Counted from the first letter of the stretch, positions 17,424 to 26,977 are shown. The stretch: 64,000 nucleotides of DNA from Corynebacterium gallinarum (GCF_014837045.1 NZ_JACSPR010000007.1:91093-155092); one strand, 5' to 3'. Notes: generated by a model from the letters alone, not told the origin. Made by a program: numbers and translations.

Positions 17424-18145
17424 TCATTGATTGGGTCATCCGCGTCATGGAGGCGCTCGGAGCGCCGGGCGTGGGAATCGCTGTCTTCCTGGAGAACGTC
17501 TTCCCGCCGATACCCAGTGAATTGGTCCTCCCCCTGGCAGGTTTCACCGCCTCCCAGGGGGAATTCAACGTGTGGGCGGCATTGATCGCTTCGGTGATCG
17601 GTTCTGTCTCCGGTGCGTATCTGCTGTACTACGTCGGACAGGCCTTCGGTGCGGAGCGCCTGCGACGGATCGCCGACTGGATGTGGCTGGTGGAGGCCAA
17701 GGATGTCGATGACGCCCTGGCCTGGTTCGACAAGTACGGCACCTGGTCGGTGTTCTTCGGGCGTCTGGTCCCCGGTGTGCGCAGTCTCATCTCCATCCCG
17801 GCGGGCATCGACCGCATGAATCCCCTCGTCTTCGGTGCCCTGACCACGGTGGGCTCCCTCCTCTGGAACACCATCCTGATCTGGGCCGGTGTGTGGCTGG
17901 GTGAGGAGTGGGAGACGGTGACCCGCGCCTTCGAGAGTTATTCCTCCGTGGTCTATGTCCTCATCGCGCTGGTGCTCGTCGGCGTGGTCCTGTACCTGCT
18001 GAGGCGACACAACAAACGCCTCAGGAAAGACCCGACGGGGGAATCCACTGACACCACCACCGAAGGAACCACGGGGGATGCCGTGACCGATCCCACCGGA
18101 GGGTCCTCCGATTCCGGTGCCGGGTCCACCCGCCGGCAGCGGTAG
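17420..18145 (+). CDS. DedA-family membrane protein
   Basis: A 241-residue DedA (SNARE-associated/VTT) family protein. The hallmark segments are present: FLENVFPPIPSELVLPLAG near the N-terminus, GAYLLYYVGQAFG, and FGRLVPGVRSLISIPAGIDRM, in which the Arg and Pro residues typical of the family lie in a re-entrant loop. Members flip or recycle polyprenyl phosphates or phospholipids and affect proton-motive force and envelope stress. The last 50 residues form a Thr/Gly/Ser-rich hydrophilic tail. The start GTG 17420 overlaps the preceding gene. Confidence 0.9.
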   Translation: MIIDWVIRVMEALGAPGVGIAVFLENVFPPIPSELVLPLAGFTASQGEFNVWAALIASVIGSVSGAYLLYYVGQAFGAERLRRIADWMWLVEAKDVDDALAWFDKYGTWSVFFGRLVPGVRSLISIPAGIDRMNPLVFGALTTVGSLLWNTILIWAGVWLGEEWETVTRAFESYSSVVYVLIALVLVGVVLYLLRRHNKRLRKDPTGESTDTTTEGTTGDAVTDPTGGSSDSGAGSTRRQR

Positions 18146-18157
18146 ATCCCGGGGGAT

Positions 18158-18571
18158 CTACAACCTGATCATCGGTTCATAACCGACGGGGATGCGGTCA
18201 TTGTCCACGATGTGCTTGCCGAAGGGGAAGCAGGTCACGGGGATCATCTTGATGTTGGCGATGGCCAGGGGGATACCGATGATGGTGATGGCCTGGGCCG
18301 CGGCGGTGGTGATGTGGCCGATGGCCAGCCACAGTCCGGCGACGATGAACCAGATGACGTTGGAGATCGCGGACAGACCATTGCCACCATGGGTCTTGCG
18401 GACCACGGTCCGGCCGAATGGCCACAGTGCGTAGTTGGCCATGCGGAAACTCGCGATGCCCGCCGGGATGGTCACGATGAAGATGCAGGCGATGACGCCG
18501 AACAGGACATACCCGAGGGCCAGCCAGATGCCACCGAAGAGTAACCAGATGATGTTCAGGAGGAGTCTCAT
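18158..18571 (-). CDS. YccF-domain inner-membrane protein
   Basis: A 137-residue protein made of two related YccF domains: NIIWLLFGGIWLALGYVL with TIPAGIASFRMANYALWPFG in the first half, and NVIWFIVAGLWLAIGH with IIGIPLAIANIKMIPVTCFPFG in the second. Four hydrophobic segments are predicted. The function of the family is unknown. ATG 18571 overlaps the nei2 stop by 4 bp, which ties it to the lhr-nei2 operon. The longer frame to 18607 is less likely. Confidence 0.85.
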   Translation of the reverse strand: MRLLLNIIWLLFGGIWLALGYVLFGVIACIFIVTIPAGIASFRMANYALWPFGRTVVRKTHGGNGLSAISNVIWFIVAGLWLAIGHITTAAAQAITIIGIPLAIANIKMIPVTCFPFGKHIVDNDRIPVGYEPMIRL

Positions 18572-19350
18572 GGGCCCGATAGTAGTGGCTGGCAGCGCGG
18601 GCACCACCAGATGATCCGATCCCCCAGCTCAGCGTTGACGATGCGGGTTCCACAGCGTCGGCAGGGCTTGTTGTTGCGCCCGAAGACATAGCTGGATTCC
18701 CCGGCGCGGCGGACCCCGGTGGTCACCCGGATCGGCGAATTGCGGTTCTCCCACATCAAGCGACGGGTGAGGTGGAGGGTCCTGTCGATGTCCACCAGGG
18801 CCACCGGTGTGGCGGGGTGGACACCCATGAGGAAGCAGATCTCGGCGCGGTACTCATTGCCCACCCCTGCCAGGTTGGACTGGTCGAGCAGTGCCTCACC
18901 GATGGGGCGTGTCGGGCGGGCGAGGATATTGGCCTTCGCCTGCTCCAGGTCGAATTCGGGGGCCAGGACATCAGGGCCGAGGTAGGCCACCCGGTCGGGG
19001 TAGTCGCTGATGTGGAAGACCTTGACAAAGCCCAGTGAATGCCCGACCACCTCGATGGTCTCCTCCCCAGACAGGTCGAGGACGACGCGGGCGGTGTGGC
19101 CGGGTTTGCGCCACCGGTCACCCTTGCGGTGGATGGACCAGGTGCCCTCCATCTTGAGGTGGGTGTGCAGGATCTCCTCACCGAACTGCATGAACAGGTG
19201 CTTGCCGTACGGCCAGACCCGGTGCACGGTACGCCCGGTGAAATCATGCAGTGCCACCGACGGCACACGCAGCGAGGTGGCCAGCACCTCCCGCCCCCTC
19301 ATGAACTGGAGGCGGCGGGACAACTGGAATACGGAATCACCCTCTGGCAT
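18568..19350 (-). CDS. nei2: Fpg/Nei-family DNA glycosylase (Nei2, endonuclease VIII-like)
   Basis: A 260-residue base-excision repair glycosylase/AP lyase. It begins MPEGDSVF, with the catalytic Pro2-Glu3 of the Fpg/Nei family exposed after Met removal. The conserved Lys lies in VWPYGKHLFMQF, the helix-two-turn-helix is in GEALLDQSNLAGVGNEYRAE and the C-terminal zinc finger is built from CRRCG and CPRCQ. The family removes oxidised bases from DNA. It starts 9 bp after the lhr stop. The same lhr-nei2 pairing exists in mycobacteria (Rv3296-Rv3297, from memory), supporting a joint repair role. Confidence 0.9.
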   Translation of the reverse strand: MPEGDSVFQLSRRLQFMRGREVLATSLRVPSVALHDFTGRTVHRVWPYGKHLFMQFGEEILHTHLKMEGTWSIHRKGDRWRKPGHTARVVLDLSGEETIEVVGHSLGFVKVFHISDYPDRVAYLGPDVLAPEFDLEQAKANILARPTRPIGEALLDQSNLAGVGNEYRAEICFLMGVHPATPVALVDIDRTLHLTRRLMWENRNSPIRVTTGVRRAGESSYVFGRNNKPCRRCGTRIVNAELGDRIIWWCPRCQPLLSGP

Positions 19351-19359
19351 GTCTTCAGG

Positions 19360-22300
19360 TTAACGCCGTCCGAAGCCACCGCGAAAAGGCCTGTTGTTCC
19401 CGCGTTGGTAGGGCGATCCCCCAGGCGATCGCCCCGGTGGGTCGAAGGGGATGGGATCGTCGAAGGACAGGGTTTCATCATCGGCCTGTGGGGGCAGGCC
19501 CGGCACCGGGGGTGCGTCGACCATGGCGCGCGAACCCACGCTCCGTCCCCCTGCGCGCGTGTCCTGCGCTGGCGTCGCCCCCGACCTGAACCGCATGCCG
19601 CGCGGCGTGATGGAGGCGCCCGCGGCGCGGAAGGCTGGCAGGTGGGGGGACTCGAAGACGGATTCGCCGTTGATCTTCTCCACCACCAGTTTCTCCTGGG
19701 TGGCGAGTGCCCGGGCGACATGAGCGATCTCCTCGGTGAACAGGGTCAGTGTGCGCCCGCCGCGGGTGAGGTGGGCCAGCAGCAGTCCGTCGGCGATGAC
19801 CACGGTGGCACCGGCTGCCCGGCTGGGTCCCTGTTCAGGCCACGGCAGGGCGGCACCATAGGGGTTGGCGGGATCGGCAGCGGCGATGAGGTAGACCTCG
19901 GGGTCGGTGGTGCCGGAGGGCCAGCCCTCCACATCCGGGGAGTCATCCAGGCCACGGAGGCGGTCGATGATGGCCGGGGTGGAGAACTGTGCCGCGCCGA
20001 GGCCCTCGATGAGATAACCGCGCATGGCCTTGCCGCTCTCCTCGAATCCGGAGAGCACCTTGTAGGCCAGGGCGAAACCACCGATGACATCCTCGGCTAC
20101 CACACTGCCCCGGGTGACCACACCGTAGCGGTCCAGCCACGCCTCACCGTGGGCGAGTGACCGGGTGGTGGCATCGAGTGCCGGGCGCACCGACAGCGAC
20201 CACCGCCCCCGCATATCCGGTGGTGAGGATTCCGTCTGGGCGAAGGAGGTGCGTCCCATCCGCAGCCTGGAGCGGTTGGGGCGTCGTTTGGCGCGGTGGG
20301 CGGTGGTGCCGGAGGCCAGCCGCGCGCGGATCGGGGCGAAGGAATCCGGGCTGACCAAACCGGCCTCCACCAGACCCCAGAGCGCCTCGCGCAGCTGCTC
20401 CGGGGAGATGCGTCCGGTGATCAGGCCCAGATCCTCACCGGTGACATCGGCGAGGATGTCCGCGAACCGGAACCCACCACCGGGGGCAAGCACCTCGAGC
20501 ACGGATTCCTGCAGCGCGGTCAACCCGGTGGTCACCGGTTCCGGCATGAGCTGGGCGGCGTAGTCTGCGGGCAGCAGCATGATCCACGGATCCTGCGACC
20601 CGGCCTGCCCCGCGCCGACCACCAGCACCTCCCCGCTGGCAGTGAGTTCATCCAGGTGTAACGGGGTGTAGTCCCCCACCCGGCGCGGCAGCACGAGATC
20701 CTCCCACGCGCTGGCCGGCAGACGGACCCCGGCGAGCTGTTCGATGACGGCGAAGGTGCCGTCGACACCGCGCAGGGTGGGATGCTTGTCGACGCCGGCC
20801 ACCTGCTGCCAGTCCAGCAGGAACCGGGCGAACGCGGACTGGGAGACCGGCTTGGTCTGTTGGCGCGCGATCGCCAGGCTCCGGCTGCGGATGCGGCGCA
20901 GCACCTCGGTGGCGCAGTATTCCTGTTCCTGCACACCCTGCCGGTAGCGGCCCTGCACCACGTCGGCGTTGCGCAGCGCGGTGTGGGCGGTGGCGATACC
21001 CAGGCCGAAGGCATCGGCCAGGTCCTGCGCCACGAAGGGGCCACGGGTGCGCACCCACCGGTTGACCAGCTGTTCGAGGGCGTCGGTGATGGTCTCCACC
21101 TGGGCGGGCACGCCGGGTGGGACGGGCACCCCGAGGGCGTCGCGAAGCAGCGGGGCGTCGAGCACCTGAGCCAGGTGCGGGCGTCCGTTGATGCGCACCG
21201 TCATCGCACGGTCGCCCAGGTCCGGGTCGTCGAAACTGATGTGCTCGCCCAGTTCCTCCAGGGGGATGGGCCCCAGGATGCGCAGGCTGTCGGCCAGTTC
21301 CTCATTGTTGCGGGCCCGACGCTCACCCTTTCGCTGCAGCTGGGTGTGGATCTCCTCGATGACATCAGGGTCCAGCAGCTGACGCAGCTCCACCTCACCG
21401 AGCAGCTTCGCCAGCAGCGAGGGGTCCAACGCGAGTGCCGCGGCGCGTTTCTCCGCCAGGGGGGAATCCCCCTCGTACATGAAGGCACCGGTGTAATTGA
21501 ACAGCAGCGAGGAGGAGAACGGACTCGGCTGCTGGGTGGTCACCTCGGCGATGCGCACCTTGCGCAGCTGCAGATCCCCCACCAACTCCTTCAGGGCGGG
21601 CAGATCATAGACATCCTGGAGGCACTCACGCACCGTCTCCAGGATGATCGGGAAACTCGGGTACTTCCGGGCCACGTCCAGCAGCTGGGCCGCCCGTTGG
21701 CGCTGCTGCCACAGGGGTGCGCGTTTACCCGGATTACGGCGTGGCAGCAGCAGGGCACGCGCCGCACATTCCCGGAACCTACTGGCGAACAGCGCCGAGT
21801 TACCGACCTGCTCGGTGACGGTCTTCTCCACCTCATCGGCGTCGAACATGAACAGTGATGCAGCGGGTTCCTCATCACCCTCCGGCAGGCGCAGCACGAT
21901 GCCGTCATCACCGGCCACCGCCTGGGCGTCCATCCCAGTGAGCTCCGCGATTCTCGCCCCGATGGCCAGGGCCCACGCGGCGTTGACACCGCGGCCGTAG
22001 GGGGTGTGCAGGACAATGCGCCAGTCCCCCAGCTCATCCTTGAACCGCTCCAGCACGAGCGTCTTCTCATCGGGCAGGATGCCGGTGGCCTCCTCCTGTT
22101 CACGCAGGTAGGTCACCAGGTTGTCATGGGCCCACCCCTCCAGTCCGGAGGTGGTGGGATCGGCGAGAACCCGGCGTCGATAAGCACCCAGGGCGCGGCC
22201 CAGCTCGGCGGGCCGACCCGCCTGGTCACCGGTCCAGAAGGGCAACCTGCCCGTATGCCCCGGCGCGGGCGTGACCAGCACCTGATCACGCGTGATCTCC

Positions 22301-24132
22301 TCGATGCGCCAACTCGACGCACCGAGGGTGAACACATCACCCACCCGCGATTCATAGACCATCTCCTCATCGAGTTCACCCACGCGCCGGGGCGTGCCCT
22401 CCCCGCCCATGAGGAACACACCGAACATGCCGCGGTCCGGGATGGTGCCACCACTGGTCACCGCGACCCGCTGCGCGCCGGGGCGCCCCTCGAGCATGCC
22501 GGAAACCCGGTCGAAGACCACGCGCGGGCGCAGCTCGGCGAAATCCGTCGACGGATAGACACCACTGACCAGGTCAATCACCGAGTCGAAGACATCCCGG
22601 TCCAGCTCGCGGTAGGGGTACGCGCGGCGGACAGTGTCGAACCAGTCATCGACGTGGGCATCCGTGATCGCGGTGGCCGCCACGGTCTGCTGCGCCAGCA
22701 CATCCAGCGCATTCATGGGCACCTTCAGCTCCTCGATCAGCCCCTGCGTCATCCGCTCGACGGTGATCGCGGTCTGGACCAGGTCGGAGCGGTGCTTGGG
22801 GTAGAAGGAGCCTGTCGACGTCGCACCCACCGAGTGCCCGGCGCGGCCAACGCGCTGCAGCCCGCTGGCCACCGACGGGGGCGACTCCACCTGCACGACC
22901 AGGTCGACGGCACCCATGTCGATGCCGAGTTCCAGGGAGGAGGTGGCCACCACCGCCTTGAGGGTGCCCTCCTTGAGCATGGTCTCGGTCATGGCGCGTT
23001 CATCCTTGGATACCGAACCGTGGTGGGCACGCGCGATCACCGCCGGGGCCTGCCCCACCTCATCGGCGGAGACCATCACCTGCGCCGGCGGGCGACGGCG
23101 CTCCGCGGACAGCGACTCCGGATCGTGCTCCAGGGCCCAGATCTCATTGAGACGGCTGGTCAGGCGTTCTGCCGTGCGACGCGAATTGACGAACACCAGG
23201 GTGGACCTGGCCGACATCACCTGGTTGTACACCTGATGCTCGATGAACGGCCAGATGGAACCCTGCGTGGGCAGGGCGGATTCCGCCTCACCGGGGCCGG
23301 CCAGACCGAGGGGATCATCAATGACGTATTCACCGATGGTGGATCCCGGTTCCTGCACGGGCAGATCCGACATGTCCTCCACTGGGACGGTGACGGTGAG
23401 AGCCCACTTCTTCTCCGAGGGTGGGGCCACAATGGTCACAGGACGGTCCCCACCGAGGAACTGTGCAACACGTTCCAGGGGCCGGACCGTGGCGGACAGG
23501 CCAACACGCTGGATCGGCCGGGCAACGAGTTTCTCCAGGCGTTCCAGGGTCAGTGCCAGGTGCACACCGCGTTTGGTGCCCGCCATCGCGTGGATCTCAT
23601 CGATGATCACCACATCCACATCCTTGAGGATGGCCCCGGCCTTCGAGGTGAGCATGAGGTAGGCGGATTCCGGGGTGGTGATGAGGATGTCCGGGGGTTT
23701 GCGCACCTGGCGGGTCCGCTCGGCGGCAGGGGTGTCGCCCGAACGGACACCGACGGTGATGTTGGGCACATCCAGCCCCATGCGGGAGGCGGTGCGGGCG
23801 ATGCCGGTCAGGGGTGCCCGGAGGTTATTCTCGATATCCACACCCAGCGCCTTCAGGGGCGAGATGTAGAGCACCTTGACGTGACGCCCCTCCACCGGGG
23901 TGGGGCTGCCGGTGTCCAGAACCGTCTGACCTGTCTGTTCCACCAGCGAGTTCAGTGCCCACAGGAAGGCCGCGAGGGTTTTACCGGAACCGGTGGGTGC
24001 CACCACGAGGGCGTTCTCCCCATCGGCCACCGCGCGCCAGGTCCCCTCCTGCACGGGGGTGGGGGCTTCGAAGACGTCCCGGAACCACTCCGACACCTGG
24101 GGACGGAACCTGGAGAGAATGCTGTTGGCCAT
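19360..24132 (-). CDS. lhr: Lhr-type ATP-dependent helicase
   Basis: A superfamily 2 helicase of about 1,590 residues, the usual size for full-length Lhr. The N-terminal core carries PTPVQEGTW (Q-motif), APTGSGKTLAAFLWAL (Walker A), the variant DEAH box IIDEIHAMAGTKRG, SATVRPLERVAQFLGG, VATSSLELGIDMGAVDLV and the arginine-finger segment LQRVGRAGHSVG. The long C-terminal part, specific to Lhr, contains winged-helix and beta-barrel domains (e.g. SSLLFNYTGAFMYEGD). In mycobacteria Lhr translocates 3'-5' on ssDNA and is induced by DNA damage. ATG 24132 (MANSILSRF) is preferred to the frame extending to 24168, which would run into the cysQ start. Its product and Nei2 are encoded as one operon. Confidence 0.95.
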   Translation of the reverse strand: MANSILSRFRPQVSEWFRDVFEAPTPVQEGTWRAVADGENALVVAPTGSGKTLAAFLWALNSLVEQTGQTVLDTGSPTPVEGRHVKVLYISPLKALGVDIENNLRAPLTGIARTASRMGLDVPNITVGVRSGDTPAAERTRQVRKPPDILITTPESAYLMLTSKAGAILKDVDVVIIDEIHAMAGTKRGVHLALTLERLEKLVARPIQRVGLSATVRPLERVAQFLGGDRPVTIVAPPSEKKWALTVTVPVEDMSDLPVQEPGSTIGEYVIDDPLGLAGPGEAESALPTQGSIWPFIEHQVYNQVMSARSTLVFVNSRRTAERLTSRLNEIWALEHDPESLSAERRRPPAQVMVSADEVGQAPAVIARAHHGSVSKDERAMTETMLKEGTLKAVVATSSLELGIDMGAVDLVVQVESPPSVASGLQRVGRAGHSVGATSTGSFYPKHRSDLVQTAITVERMTQGLIEELKVPMNALDVLAQQTVAATAITDAHVDDWFDTVRRAYPYRELDRDVFDSVIDLVSGVYPSTDFAELRPRVVFDRVSGMLEGRPGAQRVAVTSGGTIPDRGMFGVFLMGGEGTPRRVGELDEEMVYESRVGDVFTLGASSWRIEEITRDQVLVTPAPGHTGRLPFWTGDQAGRPAELGRALGAYRRRVLADPTTSGLEGWAHDNLVTYLREQEEATGILPDEKTLVLERFKDELGDWRIVLHTPYGRGVNAAWALAIGARIAELTGMDAQAVAGDDGIVLRLPEGDEEPAASLFMFDADEVEKTVTEQVGNSALFASRFRECAARALLLPRRNPGKRAPLWQQRQRAAQLLDVARKYPSFPIILETVRECLQDVYDLPALKELVGDLQLRKVRIAEVTTQQPSPFSSSLLFNYTGAFMYEGDSPLAEKRAAALALDPSLLAKLLGEVELRQLLDPDVIEEIHTQLQRKGERRARNNEELADSLRILGPIPLEELGEHISFDDPDLGDRAMTVRINGRPHLAQVLDAPLLRDALGVPVPPGVPAQVETITDALEQLVNRWVRTRGPFVAQDLADAFGLGIATAHTALRNADVVQGRYRQGVQEQEYCATEVLRRIRSRSLAIARQQTKPVSQSAFARFLLDWQQVAGVDKHPTLRGVDGTFAVIEQLAGVRLPASAWEDLVLPRRVGDYTPLHLDELTASGEVLVVGAGQAGSQDPWIMLLPADYAAQLMPEPVTTGLTALQESVLEVLAPGGGFRFADILADVTGEDLGLITGRISPEQLREALWGLVEAGLVSPDSFAPIRARLASGTTAHRAKRRPNRSRLRMGRTSFAQTESSPPDMRGRWSLSVRPALDATTRSLAHGEAWLDRYGVVTRGSVVAEDVIGGFALAYKVLSGFEESGKAMRGYLIEGLGAAQFSTPAIIDRLRGLDDSPDVEGWPSGTTDPEVYLIAAADPANPYGAALPWPEQGPSRAAGATVVIADGLLLAHLTRGGRTLTLFTEEIAHVARALATQEKLVVEKINGESVFESPHLPAFRAAGASITPRGMRFRSGATPAQDTRAGGRSVGSRAMVDAPPVPGLPPQADDETLSFDDPIPFDPPGRSPGGSPYQRGNNRPFRGGFGRR

Positions 24133-24166
24133 GCCCCAATGTAACCAAAAGTCTAGAATCAGTGTC

Positions 24167-24925
24167 ATGACTGCTCAGATCAATGATTCCATGCTGACCA
24201 AGCGCCTGGCGCAGGGAACCGGTGAAATTCTCAAGGGTGTCCGCAATGTGGGTGTGCTGCGGGGACGCAACCTCGGTGATGCCGGTGATGACCTGGCCCA
24301 GAACTGGATCGCCCGGGTTCTGGAGCAGCACCGCCCCGATGACGGTTTCCTCTCCGAGGAGGCCGCCGACAACCTGGAACGTCTGAACAAGAACCGCGTC
24401 TGGATCATCGATCCCCTGGACGGCACCAAGGAATTTGCCACGGGACGTCAGGACTGGGCGGTCCACATCGCACTCGTGGAGGACGGCATCCCCACCCACG
24501 CCGCCGTCGGCCTGCCCGACCTGGGTGTGGTCTTCCACTCCGCCGATGCCCGTGCGGTCTCCGGCCCCTTCTCCCGGAAGGTCGCCATCTCCCACAACCG
24601 TCCCCCACAGGTGGCGGAACATATCGCCGAGCAGCTCGGCTTCGACACCGAGGCCATGGGCTCCGCCGGCGCGAAAGCCATGCACGTCCTGCTCGGTGAC
24701 TACGATGCCTACATCCACGCCGGTGGCATGTACGAATGGGACTCCGCCGCCCCGGTGGGTGTGTGCAAGGCCGCCGGCCTCCACTGCTCCCGCCTCGACG
24801 GCTCCGAACTGACCTACAACCACAAGGACACCTTCCTGCCCGACGTGCTCATCTGCCGCCCGGAGCTGGCCGATGAGATCCTCGAATTGGCCGCGAAATA
24901 CCGCGAGGAGAACGGGGCCTACTAG
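24167..24925 (+). CDS. cysQ: 3'(2'),5'-bisphosphate nucleotidase CysQ
   Basis: A 252-residue member of the inositol-monophosphatase/CysQ superfamily. Metal-site motifs are intact: FLSEEAADN, IIDPLDGTKEF and the late YEWDSAAPVGV. The CysQ branch hydrolyses 3'-phosphoadenosine phosphates produced in sulfate metabolism; in C. glutamicum the orthologue next to thyA is named cysQ (from memory). A contribution to inositol phosphate hydrolysis cannot be excluded. ATG 24167 (MTAQINDSM) lies 34 bp from the divergent lhr start, so the two share a very short promoter region. thyA follows after 48 bp. Confidence 0.88.
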   Translation: MTAQINDSMLTKRLAQGTGEILKGVRNVGVLRGRNLGDAGDDLAQNWIARVLEQHRPDDGFLSEEAADNLERLNKNRVWIIDPLDGTKEFATGRQDWAVHIALVEDGIPTHAAVGLPDLGVVFHSADARAVSGPFSRKVAISHNRPPQVAEHIAEQLGFDTEAMGSAGAKAMHVLLGDYDAYIHAGGMYEWDSAAPVGVCKAAGLHCSRLDGSELTYNHKDTFLPDVLICRPELADEILELAAKYREENGAY

Positions 24926-24973
24926 TTCGGCTGGGCTTTTGCCTCTGCGCTCCGGCGGTTACACTCGGGAATC

Positions 24974-25777
24974 ATGACTGCCATTCCCACCCCATATGAG
25001 GACCTCCTCCGCACCATCAGAGACGAAGGCGCCCATAAGGACGATCGCACCGGCACCGGCACCGCCTCCCTGTTCGGCCAGCAGATCCGTTACAACCTGC
25101 AGGAGGGTTTCCCCCTCCTGACCACCAAGAAGGTGCACTTCCACTCCGTGGTCGGTGAACTGCTGTGGTTCCTGCGTGGCGATTCCAACGTCCGCTGGCT
25201 CCAGGACAACAACATCCGCATCTGGAATGAATGGGCCGATGAGGACGGCGAACTCGGCCCCGTCTACGGCGTCCAGTGGCGCAGCTGGCCCACCCCGGAC
25301 GGTCGCCACATCGACCAGATCTCGCGCGCGCTGGAGATGCTGAAGAGCAATCCGAATTCCCGCCGCAACATCGTCTCCGCATGGAACGTCTCCGAACTGG
25401 AGAACATGGCACTTCCCCCCTGCCATCTCCTGTTCCAGCTGTATGTCGCCGATGGGAAACTCTCCTGCCAGCTCTACCAGCGCAGCGCCGACATGTTCCT
25501 CGGTGTGCCCTTCAACATCGCCTCCTATGCCCTGTTGACGCACATGTTCGCCCAGCAGGCGGGCCTGGAGGTCGGTGAGTTCATCTGGACCGGCGGTGAC
25601 TGCCACATCTATGACAATCACACCGAACAGGTTGAGGAGCAGCTGAGCCGCGAGCCGCGCCCCTACCCCACCCTGGAGCTGAACAAAGCCGCGTCCCTGT
25701 TCGACTACACCTTCGATGACATTGCTGTGAGCAACTACGATCCGCACCCGCTCATCCGCGGCAAGGTCGCCGTATGA
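24974..25777 (+). CDS. thyA: Thymidylate synthase
   Basis: A 267-residue ThyA, methylating dUMP to dTMP with methylenetetrahydrofolate. Signatures are [25 protein letters not shown], the catalytic cysteine in [30 protein letters not shown] and [14 protein letters not shown]. The last bases overlap the folA start by 4 bp (ATGA), so synthesis of dTMP and recycling of the resulting dihydrofolate are translationally coupled. Its position directly before folA is a classic arrangement. Confidence 0.98.
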   Translation: MTAIPTPYEDLLRTIRDEGAHKDDRTGTGTASLFGQQIRYNLQEGFPLLTTKKVHFHSVVGELLWFLRGDSNVRWLQDNNIRIWNEWADEDGELGPVYGVQWRSWPTPDGRHIDQISRALEMLKSNPNSRRNIVSAWNVSELENMALPPCHLLFQLYVADGKLSCQLYQRSADMFLGVPFNIASYALLTHMFAQQAGLEVGEFIWTGGDCHIYDNHTEQVEEQLSREPRPYPTLELNKAASLFDYTFDDIAVSNYDPHPLIRGKVAV

Positions 25778-26259
25778 TCGGCGCGATCTGGGCTCAGGGC
25801 CTTGACGGAGTCATCGGTGACGGAGACGGCATGCCCTGGCACATCCCCGAGGATCTCCGGCATTTCAAGGAGGTCACCATGGGCCAGCCCGTCATCATGG
25901 GACGCAAGACCTGGGAATCCCTGCCGGAGCGTTTCCGGCCTCTGCCGGGCCGGGAGAACTTTGTGCTCTCACGCCACGAACCCGGTGACTGGTCCACAGG
26001 TGCCACCGTTGTATGGGAACTGCCCGCAGCGGGGTGGATCATCGGCGGTGGTGAGGTCTACCGGGCCACCATCAAGGACACCGACGTTCTGGAGGTCACC
26101 GTCATCGATGCCACCTTCGCCGAGGCACTCGGTGACCGTGCGGTCTACGCCCCCAAGATCCCCGACTTCTACACCCTCGAATCTGAAACCGGGTGGCAGG
26201 ACAGTGACACCCACCGTTTCAGGTTCCAGCGCTGGGTGAACAACAACCGTACCGCCTGA
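25774..26259 (+). CDS. folA: Dihydrofolate reductase
   Basis: A 161-residue DHFR reducing dihydrofolate, the product of ThyA, to tetrahydrofolate with NADPH. Matches include [20 protein letters not shown] at the start, the [15 protein letters not shown] segment with the active-site acidic residue, [21 protein letters not shown], and [14 protein letters not shown] for cofactor binding. ATG 25774 overlaps thyA. A glutaredoxin-like gene follows after 14 bp, preceded by AAGGAG, so three genes probably form an operon. Confidence 0.96.
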   Translation: MIGAIWAQGLDGVIGDGDGMPWHIPEDLRHFKEVTMGQPVIMGRKTWESLPERFRPLPGRENFVLSRHEPGDWSTGATVVWELPAAGWIIGGGEVYRATIKDTDVLEVTVIDATFAEALGDRAVYAPKIPDFYTLESETGWQDSDTHRFRFQRWVNNNRTA

Positions 26260-26273
26260 TAAGGAGAACAACC

Positions 26274-26522
26274 ATGGCACATGCAACCATCTACGCCACC
26301 GACTGGTGCCCCTACTGCGCATCGCTGATGCGGGGCCTCAAGGACCTCGACCCCTCCGAGTACGAGGTCATCGACGTGGATCAGGATGAGGAGGCCGGCG
26401 AGTGGGTGAAATCCGTCAATGACGGCAACCGCATCGTGCCCACCGTGAAATTCTCCGACGGTACCCACGCCACCAACCCGCCGGCGGCGGAGGTCATCGC
26501 CAAGATCCAGGACCTGTCCTAA
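26274..26522 (+). CDS. mrx1: Mycoredoxin 1 (glutaredoxin-like)
   Basis: An 82-residue glutaredoxin-fold protein with active site WCPYC (Cys pair at residues 13 and 16), the cis-Pro segment RIVPTVKF and the GTHATNPP helix start. In C. glutamicum the protein encoded next to folA is mycoredoxin-1, which reduces mycothiol-mixed disulfides and works with arsenate reductases and peroxidases (from memory). The gene is tightly spaced after folA and followed by a strong terminator, so it is the last gene of thyA-folA-mrx1. Confidence 0.9.
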   Translation: MAHATIYATDWCPYCASLMRGLKDLDPSEYEVIDVDQDEEAGEWVKSVNDGNRIVPTVKFSDGTHATNPPAAEVIAKIQDLS

Positions 26523-26556
26523 AAGCCTGCTTGTCGACACCTCCCCGACACACCAA

Positions 26557-26600
26557 CGGCGCCCGACATCAGCCTGGTGGGCTGGTGTCGGGCGCCGTTT
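26557..26600 (+). terminator. Terminator of the thyA-folA-mrx1 group
   Basis: A long GC-rich hairpin: the arm beginning CGGCGCCCGACA (26557) pairs with the arm ending TGTCGGGCGCCG (26597), and three T follow. Because the stem is symmetrical it may also stop the converging 26630-26905 gene. Confidence 0.8.
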
Positions 26601-26629
26601 ATGCGTTGTGCAGTGTGGGGACGGTATTT

Positions 26630-26905
26630 CTACTCGTCGTCCTCGCCGAACATACGCGCCATATCCTCCGGGGAGAGATCGGTGTTCACACCGGAGAAGG
26701 TGACGGAGAAGATTTCCTGCAGGTAACGATCACAAGCGGCACTGAGCTGCTTGGCATCGTACTTGTTCAGAAGAAGAATGCGACGGGTGGAACCGTCTTC
26801 CTGGATCTCATCGACAGCCAGGGCAGGAACATTGTCCTTGGTGATCTGGCGGACAACGATTGGTCGGCGCTGCACATCGTGGAACGAGGGCTTCAGCTCA
26901 GACAT
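26630..26905 (-). CDS. Small conserved-looking protein of unknown function
   Basis: A 91-residue acidic protein that I do not recognise. It starts MSELKPSFHDVQRRP and contains a strand-rich middle (IVVRQITKDNVPAL, RRILLLNKYDAKQL) and an amphipathic helix (LSAACDRYLQEIF), and it ends acidic (MARMFGEDDE). There is no signal peptide or membrane segment, so it is likely cytoplasmic. ATG 26905 has AAGGAG 7 bp upstream, a good ribosome site, which supports a real gene. An inverted repeat at 26951-26977 stands 46-72 bp upstream and could be an operator. It is convergent with mrx1 and shares its terminator. Confidence 0.72.
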   Translation of the reverse strand: MSELKPSFHDVQRRPIVVRQITKDNVPALAVDEIQEDGSTRRILLLNKYDAKQLSAACDRYLQEIFSVTFSGVNTDLSPEDMARMFGEDDE

Positions 26906-26950
26906 GACCACTCCTTGAGGTAAGTTTCGAATACCTTTCCAGTCTACGTC

Positions 26951-26977
26951 GTAACACCACGTTAAGAGTGGTATTAC
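26951..26977. promoter_or_regulatory. Inverted repeat, possible operator
   Basis: GTAACACCAC (26951-26960) and GTGGTATTAC (26968-26977) form a dyad with 9 of 10 positions paired and a 7-bp spacer. It lies between the tRNA-Arg gene and the start of the 26630-26905 gene, at a distance normal for a promoter operator. No T run follows that would make it a terminator. Confidence 0.45.

Noticed and set aside
22006..24144. A 712-codon plus-strand frame opposite lhr.
   Set aside because: It is an antisense shadow of a helicase with all motifs intact; there is no ribosome site and the composition is biased.
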